This document shows, piece after piece, positions 1-10,849 of a stretch of DNA of 64,000 nt; position 1 is the first letter of the stretch, and each line of letters opens with the position of its first letter. The translations under genes and the position numbers were made by a program. This DNA comes from Amylostereum areolatum (Eukaryota; Basidiomycota; Agaricomycetes; Russulales; Stereaceae), in the NCBI GenBank assembly GCA_012932865.1, contig SAXG01000039.1, positions 1 to 64,000 on the forward strand. The letters run 5' to 3'. The notes beneath the pieces were generated by a model. That model did no database searches. It saw only the letters and a list, made by a program, of their open reading frames with translations, and was not told the origin of the DNA.

Positions 1-9
1 GCGGACTAG

Positions 10-387
10 TTAGCCGATCGTCAGCCCACTGATGAGGCATGGCGTACCTCTATGACTGTATGCCGACGCCAGCCCGATGGCGAGGTGCTCTGCTTCAACA
101 ACGAACTCCGGCCTCCAGGCTGTCAGATCTGGAGGCAGGTCTGACGGTTCAATCGGGTTGACAAGGTTCACGTGGCTGAGAAACCTGTCCTGGACGTAAT
201 CGGCAAGGCGGGAGGCAAAGGTAAGAGCATCGCCGGAGAAAAGGGAGGCCGCTTCGATTGGGCTCGAGATATTCTGCATATCCGGCGACTTCAGTGGAAC
301 TATTGAGAAGGTGGTTGAAAGAAAAGAACGAGGAGCTGTTACAATGTCACACCCTGGCTGCCTCGAGGCTGAACACGCACTGTCCAC
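10..387 (-). CDS. Hypothetical small ORF
   Basis: An open frame of 125 codons on the minus strand ends in a stop at the window edge side. A second in-frame ATG would give an 89-residue protein (from MQNISSPIEAA). I recognise no domain, signal peptide or membrane segment. It could be a last exon of a gene whose other exons I cannot define, or a chance ORF. It lies in the same orientation as the paralogue pair that follows. Low confidence because nothing but openness supports it. Confidence 0.25.
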   Translation of the reverse strand: MDSACSASRQPGCDIVTAPRSFLSTTFSIVPLKSPDMQNISSPIEAASLFSGDALTFASRLADYVQDRFLSHVNLVNPIEPSDLPPDLTAWRPEFVVEAEHLAIGLASAYSHRGTPCLISGLTIG

Positions 388-520
388 ATTGTCTCGGGTG
401 CTTGCCCCCCGGATCAGGAAATGTTGTCTGGCAGAGCAATGACAGGGAGCAGATTCCCACGAAAGTTACCGGTACCACAAATGCTGTGCACTATTCTCCG
501 CAGGGAGGTTCAATTCCCAC

Positions 521-716
521 GGGAACAATCACCGCGGGGAAGCCCGCCGCAGGGACAACCGCCGCGGGGACAATCGCCGCGGGGACAACCGCCGCGGGGA
601 CAACCGCCGCGGGGACAATCGCCGTGGGGACAATCGCCGCGGGGACAATCGCCGCGGGGACAATCGCCATGGGAACAATCGCCGCGGGGGACCACCGTTG
701 CGAGGACAATCACCGT
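521..716. repeat. 15-bp GC-rich tandem repeat
   Basis: About 13 head-to-tail copies of a 15-bp unit, GGGACAACCGCCGCG and close variants (C/T and G/A differences). More degenerate copies extend on both sides to about 420 and 780. Because 15 is a multiple of three, every frame stays open, which creates long but meaningless ORFs on both strands. The rest of the stretch between 388 and 1133 shows no gene I can support. Confidence 0.85.
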
Positions 717-1133
717 GGTGACACCCACTGAGGGAACAGGTTCCGCGGCAACATCTTCCGCGTTGAAATTCGCCGCGCAAACGTCGCCGTCAGGAGTGCA
801 CTGCGGGAAGCCCACCCGCAGGAATCAGCCCCCATATGAACGCTTTGATCGTGGTGATGGAGGAACAAGTTAGCATCGTGGAGGATGAGCTGTGGCCTCC
901 TCCTTCTGAAGGGGCTTCAACAGAACGACCGAATTGACCAAATACTATTACAAAACCTGCGGGGAAAGAACAGCACGAGCATAATGACGGACGATACACA
1001 TTGTGAATGGTACATTTTACAAGCCGACGGCGCCAAACCACTTGCTCTCCCATCCGTCGCCCCATCTCTGCTGCAAGCCGCGTGGGTCATATAGCCCGCG
1101 GGCAGTCACCTCTGGTGGCAATCGCGACAGCGC

Positions 1134-2406
1134 CTAATCCCCGTCACCGTCCTTCACGACGTAGTGATTGAACTTGTGGTCACGGAACGACGAGAAGGGG
1201 AGTAAGCCGTCTAAAGGCTGACGACGGGTTAAAAATGCCAGGCGATACCACCTCCGCCACATGGCGAGCTCGGCGGAGTCTGGGTCTTCCAACTCCAATT
1301 GGGTCATCCTTGGAAAGAGGGCATAGGTTTCCTCCCCATCGAGCGTCCCTATCCACCATAGGTTGGAGGGAATCACAGGATTGTACTCCCATCCGTCCTT
1401 CTCCGTGTTTGCGCGGCTCGCGGCATCATACTCTTCCAACTCGTCCAACCGCTTCTCCACGTCCTGGAGACGGGATTCAGGATGCTCGGCATATGGGCCA
1501 AAGGACCCGTAGAATCCGGAGGCGCCATCTCCGATGGGGCCCAGGATGTCGAGCGACTTCCGAAGCCATGCCACTACGTCCAAGAAATAGGGGTAGATGT
1601 CAGGGAGAGACAGGAAGGCAGGAAACAACAACTCACTCTTCCCAAGTACATCAATGCCCTCCTCCATACGCCTGCTGCACCTCAGGTTGTATGAAGTGCT
1701 TCACGGCAGGGTGGATTTCGCGGAGAGCCTTCCGGGCATCTTTGAGGTAGAAGATGTCGCCCGCTCGGGTCTGGCGGTGAGTGACCGTGAGCTCTGGTGG
1801 AATAGGGCCATTCCGTGGGTAGAATTCCATGGCCAGTTGAATCTTTTGGAAGATATGGACAACGACTCCAAGACCAGGGCCTCGAGTGAAGAGATCCGGA
1901 TACCAATTATCGTGGGGCCATTCGAACATGCTACGGATCTGACTGCGACGGCGTGGACCACAGTAGTTGAGAACGACGTCCCCCCGCAGGAGCTTGATGG
2001 TACGGCTTGATAATTGAATACGTTAGCAAACGAGGCAAGCCGTGTATCAAGGGATAACGCACGTGGCATCGCGGATGTCATTGTCCGCCAGGAGGAGCCG
2101 AATAACCTTCCAGCAATAATCGTGGAGGGCCCGATTGAGGCACCGCACTACCACGAAGGACGAGGCAGGAGGCGGGTGGATCCAGACCATGTCACGCGTG
2201 GTCTCAGGCAGACTTGGCCAGAAGAGGTGATCGGCGATGCCATCAGTGATCGCCTCGTCGATAATGGCCTTGTTGAGCTCTACGGGCAAACGTGTGAAGA
2301 CATGGAATGGCTCTAGTGTGGTGTCATCTTGATAGAATTCTGGGTCGTAAATGGACGACGACACAGAGGGGATGGGAGATGAATTCAGGGAGGGGGGAGA
2401 AGACAT
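1134..2406 (-). pseudogene. Paralogue A of a tandem pair, three exons, one frameshift
   Basis: Three exons on the minus strand: 2406-2063, 2005-1637 and 1573-1134, with introns of 57 nt (GTGCGT..AG) and 63 nt (GTGAGT..AG). The structure is supported by exact correspondence with paralogue B at 2909-4332: same intron positions and phases, and shared blocks such as GRGPGLG/RGPGLG, WEYNPV and RRxxLDGxL. The first exon holds an LPVELNKAIID segment followed by a conserved RCLNRAL, loosely like the leucine-rich start of fungal F-box proteins; that is only a resemblance. Near 1658 one extra base relative to B shifts the frame just before the MEEGIDVLGK block. This is either a real lesion or a sequence error. 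Function unknown. Confidence 0.5.
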
Positions 2407-2559
2407 CTCAGATGCTGTTAACGTCCCCGTGCAGGTGAGATTAAGTATGTCCTTGGGTGAGGGTCCAGGTAACGAGGCAGGCCACATGATATGGCACGAG
2501 GCGATCATTCCTGGGCCGGTCCTAAATGCCTGTCGTTTGTCCCGACGCGTATCCTTCGA

Positions 2560-2720
2560 CGCCCATCGGCGTAAGCGCCGAAAGAATTCCCCGGGTTGTA
2601 GATCCGCGGGGGTTGCGATGCCGCGGATAAGTATGTCCGTTGTCCCAGGTCCGGGAATTAATGTGCGCGGGATTGCACCTCCGCAGGAATGCCCCCTGAG
2701 ACAACGGGCATCTGGACATC
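2560..2720. repeat. Degenerate CCGCGG-containing repeats
   Basis: Short imperfect units built around ATCCGCGGGGGTTGC, ATGCCGCGG and TGCACCTCCGCAGG recur every 20-40 bp between paralogues A and B. They resemble, in composition and core motif, the arrays at about 420-780 and 4470-4890. No gene is seen here; the open frames are by-products of the repeat. Confidence 0.45.
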
Positions 2721-2908
2721 GGGAATAGGATAGAAAAGGAATACTAGCCCAGGGGGGGAAGTGGAGTAGTTGGATTCTCTGACTCCAGTGGAGTGGCACT
2801 TTCAGTTCTGCAGTTTGAGAGGCAATTGATGAATTCGTGGGTGCCTGCATGACAAAAAGCGAGGAGCGGATATCAACGTATACTATTATCCTTTTGACAG
2901 GAGACCGC

Positions 2909-4332
2909 CTAGTACAACAGGTAGTAGTCCGTAGGCATGTCCTCAAACCATTTCCCCAAATACCACCTACCCCATGCTTTTCGACAAAGACGTACATCAA
3001 TCGGACCTCGGTCGGTCAATGCCGTGGGACTTTGAGCCAAAGGGCTGTCAAAATCGTCGGGTTTCAAGGTGAAATGGCTGACAGGATTCAGCAAAAATGA
3101 CTCCAGGCTGAGGAAACCGTCCAAAGCATGCCGTCGTCGGAGGTAGGCAAGGTTATACCACCTCTGCCAAAACCGGAGTTCCCGTGAGGATTGGTCCTCC
3201 TTCTCCAGGAGGTCCATTTTCCCAAGGATGTGATCCACCTTGTGCTCCTGTACGAATACGGCTTCCCATAGAATGATCGGAAGAACCGGATTATACTCCC
3301 ACCCCTGCTTTTCTGCATCCTCCCTCAACGCGGAATCTTGTCCTTCCAACTTGTCCAAATCTTTCTCGGCTTGTTCTAGCCGGCCGGCCGGGTCATCCGT
3401 GTACCGACCAAGAGCGCCATAAACCCCGGTGTCGACATCAGCGATTTCATATAGTACGGTATTTGCCTGAAGGAGCCACAATGCTAAATGGGTATGTCCA
3501 CGGACCGGTGAGTGATGGATAACCGACAACTCAAACGGCACTCACCCTTGCCAAGAATGTCCACCCCATCTTCCATGCGACGCCAAATTTGGGGAGCGAT
3601 AAAGTGTCTTGCGGCGGGATGTACCTTTTGGAGCGCGGCCTCGGCCGTTTTCAGGAGGCTCCCTGCTACCCTCAAATCCTTTGTCTTGAGCTCTGGAGGG
3701 AGAGCGGCGTTATTGTCGAGGAATCCCAGACAAAGTTGGATCTTGTGGAACAAATGAACGATGGCACCCAGTCCCGGCCCTCTCCCCTTGTGTCCGCTAT
3801 ACCACTCGGCTTCTCCGGTTCGGAATGCCAAGCCCATTCGATGTCGATGGGGTTAATCGCAGCAGTCCATGATGACGTCAGTGCGCAATGCCCTGATTAT
3901 GGAACTGTAGAATGTTCGGTGTCATCTGGAATGAAATCAAATAAGAACAATCAAACTGCCTTACCTGGCATTGTCATCTGACGTCTCGACCAGGAGGAGA
4001 CTCAACACGTCCCAACAATACTTGTACAGTGCTCGATTGACACAGCTGAGGGCGATGAAAGTCGATGATGGGGGGGGGAAAAGGGTCAGGCACTCTCTGG
4101 TGTCCCGTGGGAGATCGGGCCAGAAAAGGTACCGCGCGATGCAATCGGCGATAACCGTGTCAACGATGTGTTTGTTGAGTTCCTGAGGAAGTACTGCGAT
4201 CAAATGGTAGGGCTTGAGCCGGACCATTTTTGTTGAAGCCGAGTGCCGTTCGGACAGTGTATGAGCTGACAGAGTGGATGTAGCTGACTCCATACCAGGG
4301 GGACGATGGGGGGTAAAGGGAAGAACCGACAT
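2909..4332 (-). pseudogene. Paralogue B of the tandem pair, three exons, one in-frame stop
   Basis: Exons 4332-3965, 3904-3546 and 3483-2909 on the minus strand, introns of 60 and 62 nt with GTAAGG and GTGAGT donors. Exon phases match those of paralogue A. The C-terminal exon is longer than in A, ending in a DRGPIDVRLCRKAWGRWYLGK-type tail absent from A. In exon 2 the reading frame, which aligns with A on both sides (IIRALRTDVIMDCC against IKLLRGDVVLNYC), contains a TAA at 3853-3855. No plausible intron removes it. Either the gene is dead or the base is wrong. No known domain; first exon again LPQELNKHIVD, weakly F-box-like. Confidence 0.5.
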
Positions 4333-4475
4333 GTAGTGTCACCTTGTACTGTAACTTTGATCGTCGTGTCCCAGGGCCTTCGGACAGCCTCACGTGCGTG
4401 TACTCAAAGAAAGAAGAAAAAATGCCTCACATGCATCACCGTGGGAATGGGATTTGGTCAGCAACCGGCCCGGGG

Positions 4476-4612
4476 AAATACCCGCGGCAAAATGGCTGAC
4501 GGAGGTCGGCCCTCCGAAGACATTTCCCGCGGGGAAATGCCTGGCGGAGAACGGCCCTCCGAAGGCATTTCCCGCGGCGAAATGGCTGGCGGAGAATGGC
4601 CCCGCGGAGAGA
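4476..4612. repeat. 45-bp tandem repeat, about three units
   Basis: Three successive units of 45 bp, each running from AAATGGCTGACGGAGG through CCCTCCGAAG to TTTCCCGCGG. Units one and two differ at a handful of bases and unit three is partly rearranged. Looser CCGCGG-like motifs continue to about 4890. The rest of 4333-4968, upstream of paralogue B, contains no gene I can support; it may hold the promoter of B. Confidence 0.75.
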
Positions 4613-4968
4613 TTCCCCGCGGGGCAGGTTCCCAGGGGAATATCCCGCAGGGCTATTCTTTGCTGGGATATTTGTTTAGACTTTCATCACGTGAACCGGT
4701 ACCGCAATGCACTCTGTGGCGGGCTTTGAACCGTTCTCCAAATTACCGGTACACAGGGGAACTTCCCCGCCGAGACTGAGTACCCGGAGAGTTTCCGCGC
4801 GGAGACGTGACTCTGGGAAGAGATTCCCGCCGTCGCACAATGTAAGCCTCCGCGGGGATTTTGGCATTGTGCAGATGATTCCCGGGGTACTTGTCCTCCG
4901 CTTCCGGTGGCGAAGTGAGGACGAGATTACAATGCTGCCATTGACATGAGCTACATTTCTTTAGTCCG

Positions 4969-6239
4969 CTAAATGCTCCTTCGCCGCGTCCTCATGGTCC
5001 TTTCGATGCCCGTCCCTCCATTTTCACCCGCCGCGGAGTGTGCTGCATCGACATCCTCTTCGAGACGGAGGCTATCGATGAGACGTTGCGTGATCTCGTA
5101 TACCCCCTCATCCCGAGCCCTCTTCTCCGAGTCGAGCTCCGCGATGTAACTGCTCAGCTCGGCATCCTCCATTCCGTGGGTTTCCTCATCCCAAGCCTCT
5201 CTCATCAACTCTATGAGGGGGGGATCCGCCGCAACAAGGTCTCCATGGGCGGTTTTGAGTAGCTCGGCCTGCATGCTCCATAACTGCTGTTGCTTTGCAG
5301 TTCGATATGCAATGAGGCGTCCACGTAAGCGACGGTTTAAGCCTGCGAGTCTCCGCAGTGCCCGAAGATACACGGCCGCGTTGTCAGCACTAAGCTCAAC
5401 GGTAGACTGACCGGAAGGATCGGCGTTCCACGATCACGATGCCAAGGCTTCCACTGAGCGGTCTGCGTTAGCGCCCCAACCTCTGCACAAGGCGAAGGAC
5501 TGACCTATCTCTATGCCAGGGTTCGTGAGAATGCCCACAGGACCCGAGTAGGCTCCCGCTCGTTTGATCCACCCCTCCGAGAGCTCGAGAGCCTTCCGCC
5601 ATTCAATAGCGGAGGTTGGGGGATGGGCGGCGGATTGGTCGACGTCCATGAGTTCTGCACGAGGGGATGCAATCTGTTCCGGCTATCGTTTGCATCTCCT
5701 GTGCGGCATTTGATGAAGGGTAGGGCACTTACTGTCTTCACTATGGGTGAAATGAGCATCCAGGCGGAAACTGTCTCCGCGGTGGCATACTGCTTTTGAG
5801 GCCAGTACCACCAAGGGTCGAATTTGACAATCCGATCGCGCATGTTGTCAGGAATAACCTCTTTGACGTCCACCTCGGCGCTCGTAAGCGATATCTGTGC
5901 AAGAGGGAGCACAGGGTGTTCCCCCCGCGTCGAGGCGGCTGCAACCGGTTGGAATACCTTTGCGACGATGGGTGGAGGAACGCTGCGGTCATCCAGGCAT
6001 CGGATCAGTCCGATAGTCGTCAGGCTTGATAACTTGTGCATTTATTTGCTAAAGCGTACATAGATGTTATGATAATTACGCACCAGTTCCATGAAAGTGC
6101 CTTCCGCGACAGCGTCCCGCTCCTCGGGCACCGCACGACTCATTGCCGTCATGGCTATCGCCAATCTTCCGGTAGCGATGGCCTCCAACCGGCGGGCGTC
6201 GTCGATCGTGGGCAGTTGTTCTTGTTGAGATACGGCCAT
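4969..6239 (-). CDS. Hypothetical four-exon gene
   Basis: Four minus-strand exons join in frame: 6239-6060, 5957-5733, 5673-5455 and 5406-4969, giving about 353 residues. Introns are 102, 59 and 48 nt. The second has a perfect GTAAGT donor; the third uses a weak GTGGAA donor and is less certain, and the first is long for this window. An upstream in-frame ATG at 6275 is possible but the later one (MAVSQQEQLP) is preferred. The protein has a KFDPWWYWPQKQY block in exon 2 and a helical, charged C-terminal exon (RALRRLAGLNRRLRGRL). No family recognised. It is transcribed away from the plus-strand gene at 6368, sharing an upstream region of about 130 bp. Confidence 0.55.
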
Positions 6240-6367
6240 AGTGACATAGAGGAAAAGGAGTCCATTGCGCGCCACTCGCGTTCTTGCGCATTGTTTACAT
6301 TTGTTAGGATTGACGTATCAATTTCACACGATTTCCCCCTGATGTCCCCTGCACTCCTCCCCTCACC

Positions 6368-7105
6368 ATGGATCTCTCACTGGGTGAACGCATGATCCAT
6401 CTTATCGCTCAACGCGTGCTGGACTCCCTCGGTGCCTGTCACCTTCCGGCGTTGGAGGAAGAGGAGGCACGGTACTTGAAAAATATTCAGGTAGAAGTGG
6501 TAAGCTACCTTTGCCCATCGATCTCGACTGAAGACGCTGAACTGGGCCGTTTCCTGCCATTTAGGGCTTTGCACTGTGTATTGTCGGAATCCTCTCTGTC
6601 TCTGGGGTCAATGCCAAGATCCCAGCAGCGTTGAAAAGTGCTGCACTGGTATTTGCGGGTACATCTCCGCGACTTCATGATGTATCGCGGGAGTCATCCG
6701 ACATCCTCCCCGCGGACCTCCCTGCACACCTTGGATCCTGGTGGGAGATGCCGCACGGAGACAGCAAGTTGATCCAAGAGCTTGTGGAGGTGTACGGCGA
6801 GGGAAATGGATTTCCTTCCCGGGTAAGGACTTTTGTCTTTCCTTCTGCATTCTCCGCCCATTCTGCAATAGGAAACAGCGCTTCAGGCGGGAGAAGCGGC
6901 GAACCTTACGGAGGGGGAGGTTGCAGCCCTATTAGAGTGTTTCAAGGATGTTGCACGTACGTATGGCGATACGAAGGAGGCTTTTCATCGGGTCATTGAA
7001 AGAAGGACGGAGGAGGCTGTTGCGCTGGGGGGGGTCAATGCTGCCGCATCCCGTATTCTTTCGGAGGTTTCACCCAAGCGGCAGCATTTGTTCGGAAAAA
7101 AATAG
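6368..7105 (+). CDS. Hypothetical three-exon gene
   Basis: Exons 6368-6499, 6565-6822 and 6872-7105, all multiples of three, encode 207 residues. Introns are 65 nt (GTAAGC..AG) and 49 nt (GTAAGG..AG). The protein begins MDLSLGERMIHLIAQ, has one moderately hydrophobic stretch at about residues 45-58 (GFALCIVGILSVSG) that is marginal as a membrane segment, and ends in a charged helix (RVIERRTEEAV) and KRQHLFGKK. No family recognised. Clean splice sites and exact phase agreement make the gene model fairly firm even though the function is unknown. Confidence 0.6.
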
Positions 7106-7139
7106 AGTACTGTATATACCTACCATGGAAAGCTGCTTA

Positions 7140-7790
7140 TACAAACCGCATAGCTCCCGGCGGCATCCTCAGGGTCAAAGAGGTCAATCAGTGCAACCGC
7201 TTCGAAGCAATCGATGAAACTACCGCCGAGTGACCCAATGTGGGCGGTACGTTGACTACGGAAATGCTCACGCCAACAGTTTAATGTGCCCAAACTGGAG
7301 ATAACAAACGACGAAACCATGCGGCTGCATCATTCAATACGGAGCCAATTATCGAGCAGTATCCCTCCGGCCGGACCATTGATAACGATGCGAGTGATCC
7401 TGTCCGGGCGCATCGAGAGAATAAAGCGGACCCTGGCTGCTAGCCCAATGCGGGCGGTACGCGGAATAAGGACACGCGCACACCCAGTTATCAACACGCC
7501 CGAACCGATGACAATGAAGTGGAGAGACCTGCGGCCGGATCATTGAATATGGAGCGACTAACGGAGATACGTACCCCCGGCCGGAGCGTCAGTAACGATG
7601 GAAGCAGTTCTGTTCGGCCGCTTCGACGGAATAGAGCGAAGCCCCATCCGCTGACCCAGTCTCGGCCGTGCGTGTGATATGGACGGGCACAATGGGTAGC
7701 ATATTTCCTGGCCAGATCGTGGATAACGAACCAGATAATCCCGTTCGACCGGGTCGAAGGAAGAGGACATCTTCATCGTTCGGCCGCGTC
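7140..7790. repeat. Degenerate tandem repeat of about 210 bp
   Basis: A recognisable block (GACCCAATG..GGGCGGTACG and variants) recurs at about 7231, 7444 and 7654, i.e. every 210-213 bp. A companion block (CCGGCCGGA followed by CATTGATAACGATG and relatives) recurs at the same spacing. Units are strongly diverged. The stretch 7106-7867 otherwise has no gene; open frames here are short and unconvincing. Confidence 0.5.
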
Positions 7791-7867
7791 TGGGCGGCCC
7801 GTTTCGAAAGGCGTTTTGTCAACTTGAGCTGCATCGTGTGTACTGATGGTTTACCACTGAAAGGTGT

Positions 7868-9157
7868 GTGTAGTCTTTGGTTTCCATAGTGCCTTGTTCC
7901 AGGCGCTGTATGTTGAATCTAGCGTCTCTTCCGGGATCTATTTCTCCAAAGGTTTCTAAGAAGTAGTCGCGGAATCCCGTCCATGGAAGATACACTTCTG
8001 GATCTATGCCGCGATCTCGTATCTTATCAATTTTGCTTATTAAAAGGGACGCCCAGTGAAGGGCAGGTCCATCGGTGAGATGCGAGAGTACAAAGGTTAT
8101 CTTACGCATGTTGGCCTTGTACGTGTTGGGAAATGCTATGAAGCGAAGTACGCATTGTTCAATGAACTTTGCTGCTTTCGCTCGATCTCTTCCGTCGTAT
8201 ATTCCTAGTGCGTTTAGTTTGAATCCTTTGTCTTTGTCTTCGGGTTTAGATCCGATTGTTCCTGTTCCTCCTGGTGGTGAATGCCATGGTGGGTGTCTCG
8301 GTCCTTTCGGAAGATCTGTGGTCGCTCCTCTTCCGAATACATAGTCCTGAACTTCTTTTCCTTTCTTATTATCTGCTGATCGGTCGGAAGGCGATGATGG
8401 TCGTGGTAATGGCACTTTCCATTCTATTGGTTCGCCTAAACCGAATCCTATGGGGAATCGAGTCTCATGTCTCGGTTTTGCGGGATCGGCTGGTGTTGGA
8501 GTTGCAGGCGTCTGGCGCGGTACATTAGTCTCTCCAGGGGGGACATTGCTAAGTGTGGTGGCGGGGTTGGGTATCGAGGCGGTGGCGTCTCCCATTGTTG
8601 TGATGTTCTCGGGTCTTCCGAATAGATTTCCTTGTCTTCCTCTTCTGGTTCCGAAGATATCTTCGTCTGATTTGATTGATGGAGATCTTGTTGATTTCTC
8701 TGTATGTCCTTCCGCTTCTGCTGCGCTTGATGGGCTGCTTTCTCGACTTCCTCTGGAATCAGACTTTGTTCGGGTGTCTGATACTGCTTTCTCAGGTTCT
8801 GGCGCGGTTTCTTCTGGATGCGGTGCGGTTGTTGCGGCTTCTTGAGGATGCTGGGGTTCGGTCTGAGGGTTCTGTGTTTCGGTTGTCGTATCGGCTGTGT
8901 TGGTATCGGGATCAAATTCCCAGTAGTCCTTAATATTCCCGGTGTAAGGTTTCTCTTCGACCTTTTGTGCGTCCGGGTGTTTCCAGAGTTCTTCTGATGA
9001 GAGGGGCCCGATATGAGGTCTTGAATAATCTGGGCGCTTCCAGTGTGAGTTGTTGTAGGTTCCGTCTTCTTTTTCTCTTTTGGATCTGTTTTTGTAGTAT
9101 TCTGCTGCTGGGGGAAGGTTGTATCTGTATATGGGTGGGTTCCACTGGTATGTGTAT
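7868..9157 (-). mobile_element. Family I gypsy fragment I-c (gag region only)
   Basis: A minus-strand fragment closely similar to the gag region of the family I copies at 17911 and 33300. It runs from the part encoding YQWNPPIYRYNLPP through the MGDATASIPNPAT start to the middle of the capsid-like domain (RLEQGTMETKDY), where homology stops near 7868. It lacks LTRs, zinc knuckle and pol. Its upstream end abuts the LTR of I-a at 9158 in head-to-head orientation. Long plus-strand ORFs in this interval are antisense shadows. Confidence 0.85.
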
Positions 9158-9697
9158 TGTTACAACTTGTCCAAGGTACTTCATTTTCCATTGCCTTACT
9201 AGGAAGGACGTCGCTAAACGACGGATTACGACTGTGCCCCAGTTTGTAACCGTCTCAACGACACGACGACGACAGTGCCACAGATCGTCACCATCCCGAC
9301 AACAGTGCCACAGATCGTCACCGTCTCAACGGCATAGCCGCGACGGTGCCACAGTCTTATCCCCGTAGATACTTGATGCGACCGTCGCTCAATGTACATA
9401 TATTTACTCGACCTCCTTTCTTATAAAAGGAGGCTCATCGAACGAGCCATTCCCCAGCTCGTTCTCTTTGTAAATACAGGACTGTTCTGAATAAGAACCT
9501 CCTCTTAAATACTAAAGAGAATCCTAAGCATACTAAGTCGATAGACTTGCCTAAGTCTTCCGCGAAGACTTACTGCTTCGTCTATCGACCTTCACCTTCG
9601 TATAAACCGAGACGTCTGGATCACCTGATCCCACCTCTCACGCATAAGAGTACTGTAGCCTGAGCCGCTTGTCACGTGATAAGGACCGTCCTTAACA
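9158..9697 (+). repeat. 5' LTR of I-a
   Basis: 540-bp LTR with ends TGTTA/TAACA, about 95% similar by eye to the LTRs of I-b. It carries internal units of about 30 bp (CAGTGCCACAGATCGTCACC) and a TATAAAA box at 9422-9428. Downstream of the TATA box the LTR contains no ATG. Confidence 0.85.
9422..9428 (+). promoter_or_regulatory. TATA box of I-a LTR
   Basis: TATAAAA followed by GGAGGC, conserved at the same place in the I-b LTR (32989-32995). Likely marks the U3/R boundary region. Confidence 0.6.
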
Positions 9698-9734
9698 CTA
9701 GAACGAGCTCTCCTCTACACTAGCTCACCCTACA

Positions 9735-9755
9735 GTTTGGCGCAGAGCGTCAAAC
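9735..9755 (+). other. Leader hairpin, family I
   Basis: Inverted repeat with arms GTTTGGCGC and GCGTCAAAC around a 3-nt loop, 37 bp after the LTR. The I-b copy at 33302-33322 has GTTTGACGC, so the pair at that position is A-U there and G-U here; pairing survives in RNA. Role unknown (packaging, priming or translation control are possible). Confidence 0.45.
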
Positions 9756-10391
9756 GAAACACCCACCACGGAGTCAGCGGAACAACCCGCTGAAAAAAGA
9801 CCATCAGATTTTGAGATCCCTCAACTCCAATCAAACTGCAGTCGAGACTTCCCTAACGGAAACGAAGATCATCGCTGGACATTTGACCCCTATCATCTCC
9901 TTTTTTACTACGATGGAGCCCTCGTCGCGAAAGAAAGCAAAGGGACATACGCATACCAGTGGAACCCACCCATATACAGATACAACCTTCCCCCAGCAGC
10001 AGAATACTTCAAAGATAGATCCAAAAGAGAAAAGGAAGACGGAAGCTACAACAATTCACATTGGAAGCGCCCAGATTATTCAAGACCTCATATCGGGCCC
10101 CTCTCATCAGAAGAACTCTGGAAACACCCGGACGCACAGAAAGTCGAAGAGAAACCTTACACCGGGAATATTAAGGACTACTGGGAATTTGATCCCGATA
10201 CCGACACAGCCGATACGACAACCGAACCACAGAACCCTCGAACCGAACTCCAGCATCCTCAAGAACCCGCAACAGCCGCACCACCTCCAGAGGAAACCGC
10301 GCCAGAACCTAAGAGAACTATATCAAACCCCCAAATTAAGTCCGATCCCGGAGGAAGTCGAGAAAGCAGCCCATCGAGCGCAGCAGAAACG

Positions 10392-10849
10392 TGTCAGCAA
10401 CGACTAGTGCGACAGCACCAAGTTACGACACAGCTGACTAGAAGACGAGGATGACAGAGGAGAGCCGATCAGACACGGCGACAGACGAGGGAAAGCAGGC
10501 AAAGTCGGTAGAATTGACTAGCTCGAGATAAGGAATATGTACAGCGAGAGCGAGCCTTATATACACAAGAGGAGAGAGACTTAGGTAAGCAACCAATACA
10601 CGGCGATCAGTAAGCAGACCAAGTATAAGTAAGCAGTCGTATGTAAAAGAGCACAGCATGAGTCAGTATCGTACAGCATGAGTCAAGAGAAAGGAGTCAG
10701 ACCCGGACCGAGATGAGTCACGTGGGTCCGGGCGGGATATAGATGAGCCGGGTCCGGGCCAAGGTGGAGCCGGACCGGTGATAAGTCGATAAGTCCTAAA
10801 GCGTGTAACCGATGTAAAGTAAAAAGAAAATTATAGACCGTTCATGACA
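10392..10849 (-). repeat. 3' LTR of II-a
   Basis: 458 bp; in element orientation starts TGTCATGAACGG and ends GTTGCTGACA. The pol stop codon (TGA) is formed by LTR bases 6-8. The polypurine tract AAGGAAGGGGTGA lies immediately upstream in element orientation. Confidence 0.92.

Noticed and set aside
258..873. Long ORFs on both strands rich in AAGTIAAGT, RGQSPRGQ or RGDCPRG repeats
   Set aside because: They are translations of the 15-bp tandem repeat, open in all frames because 15 is a multiple of three; no start or splice evidence.
8450..8845. Plus-strand ORFs across 8075-8933
   Set aside because: Antisense to the family I gag fragment I-c; mirrored by antisense ORFs at 18275-18652 and 34230-34599.
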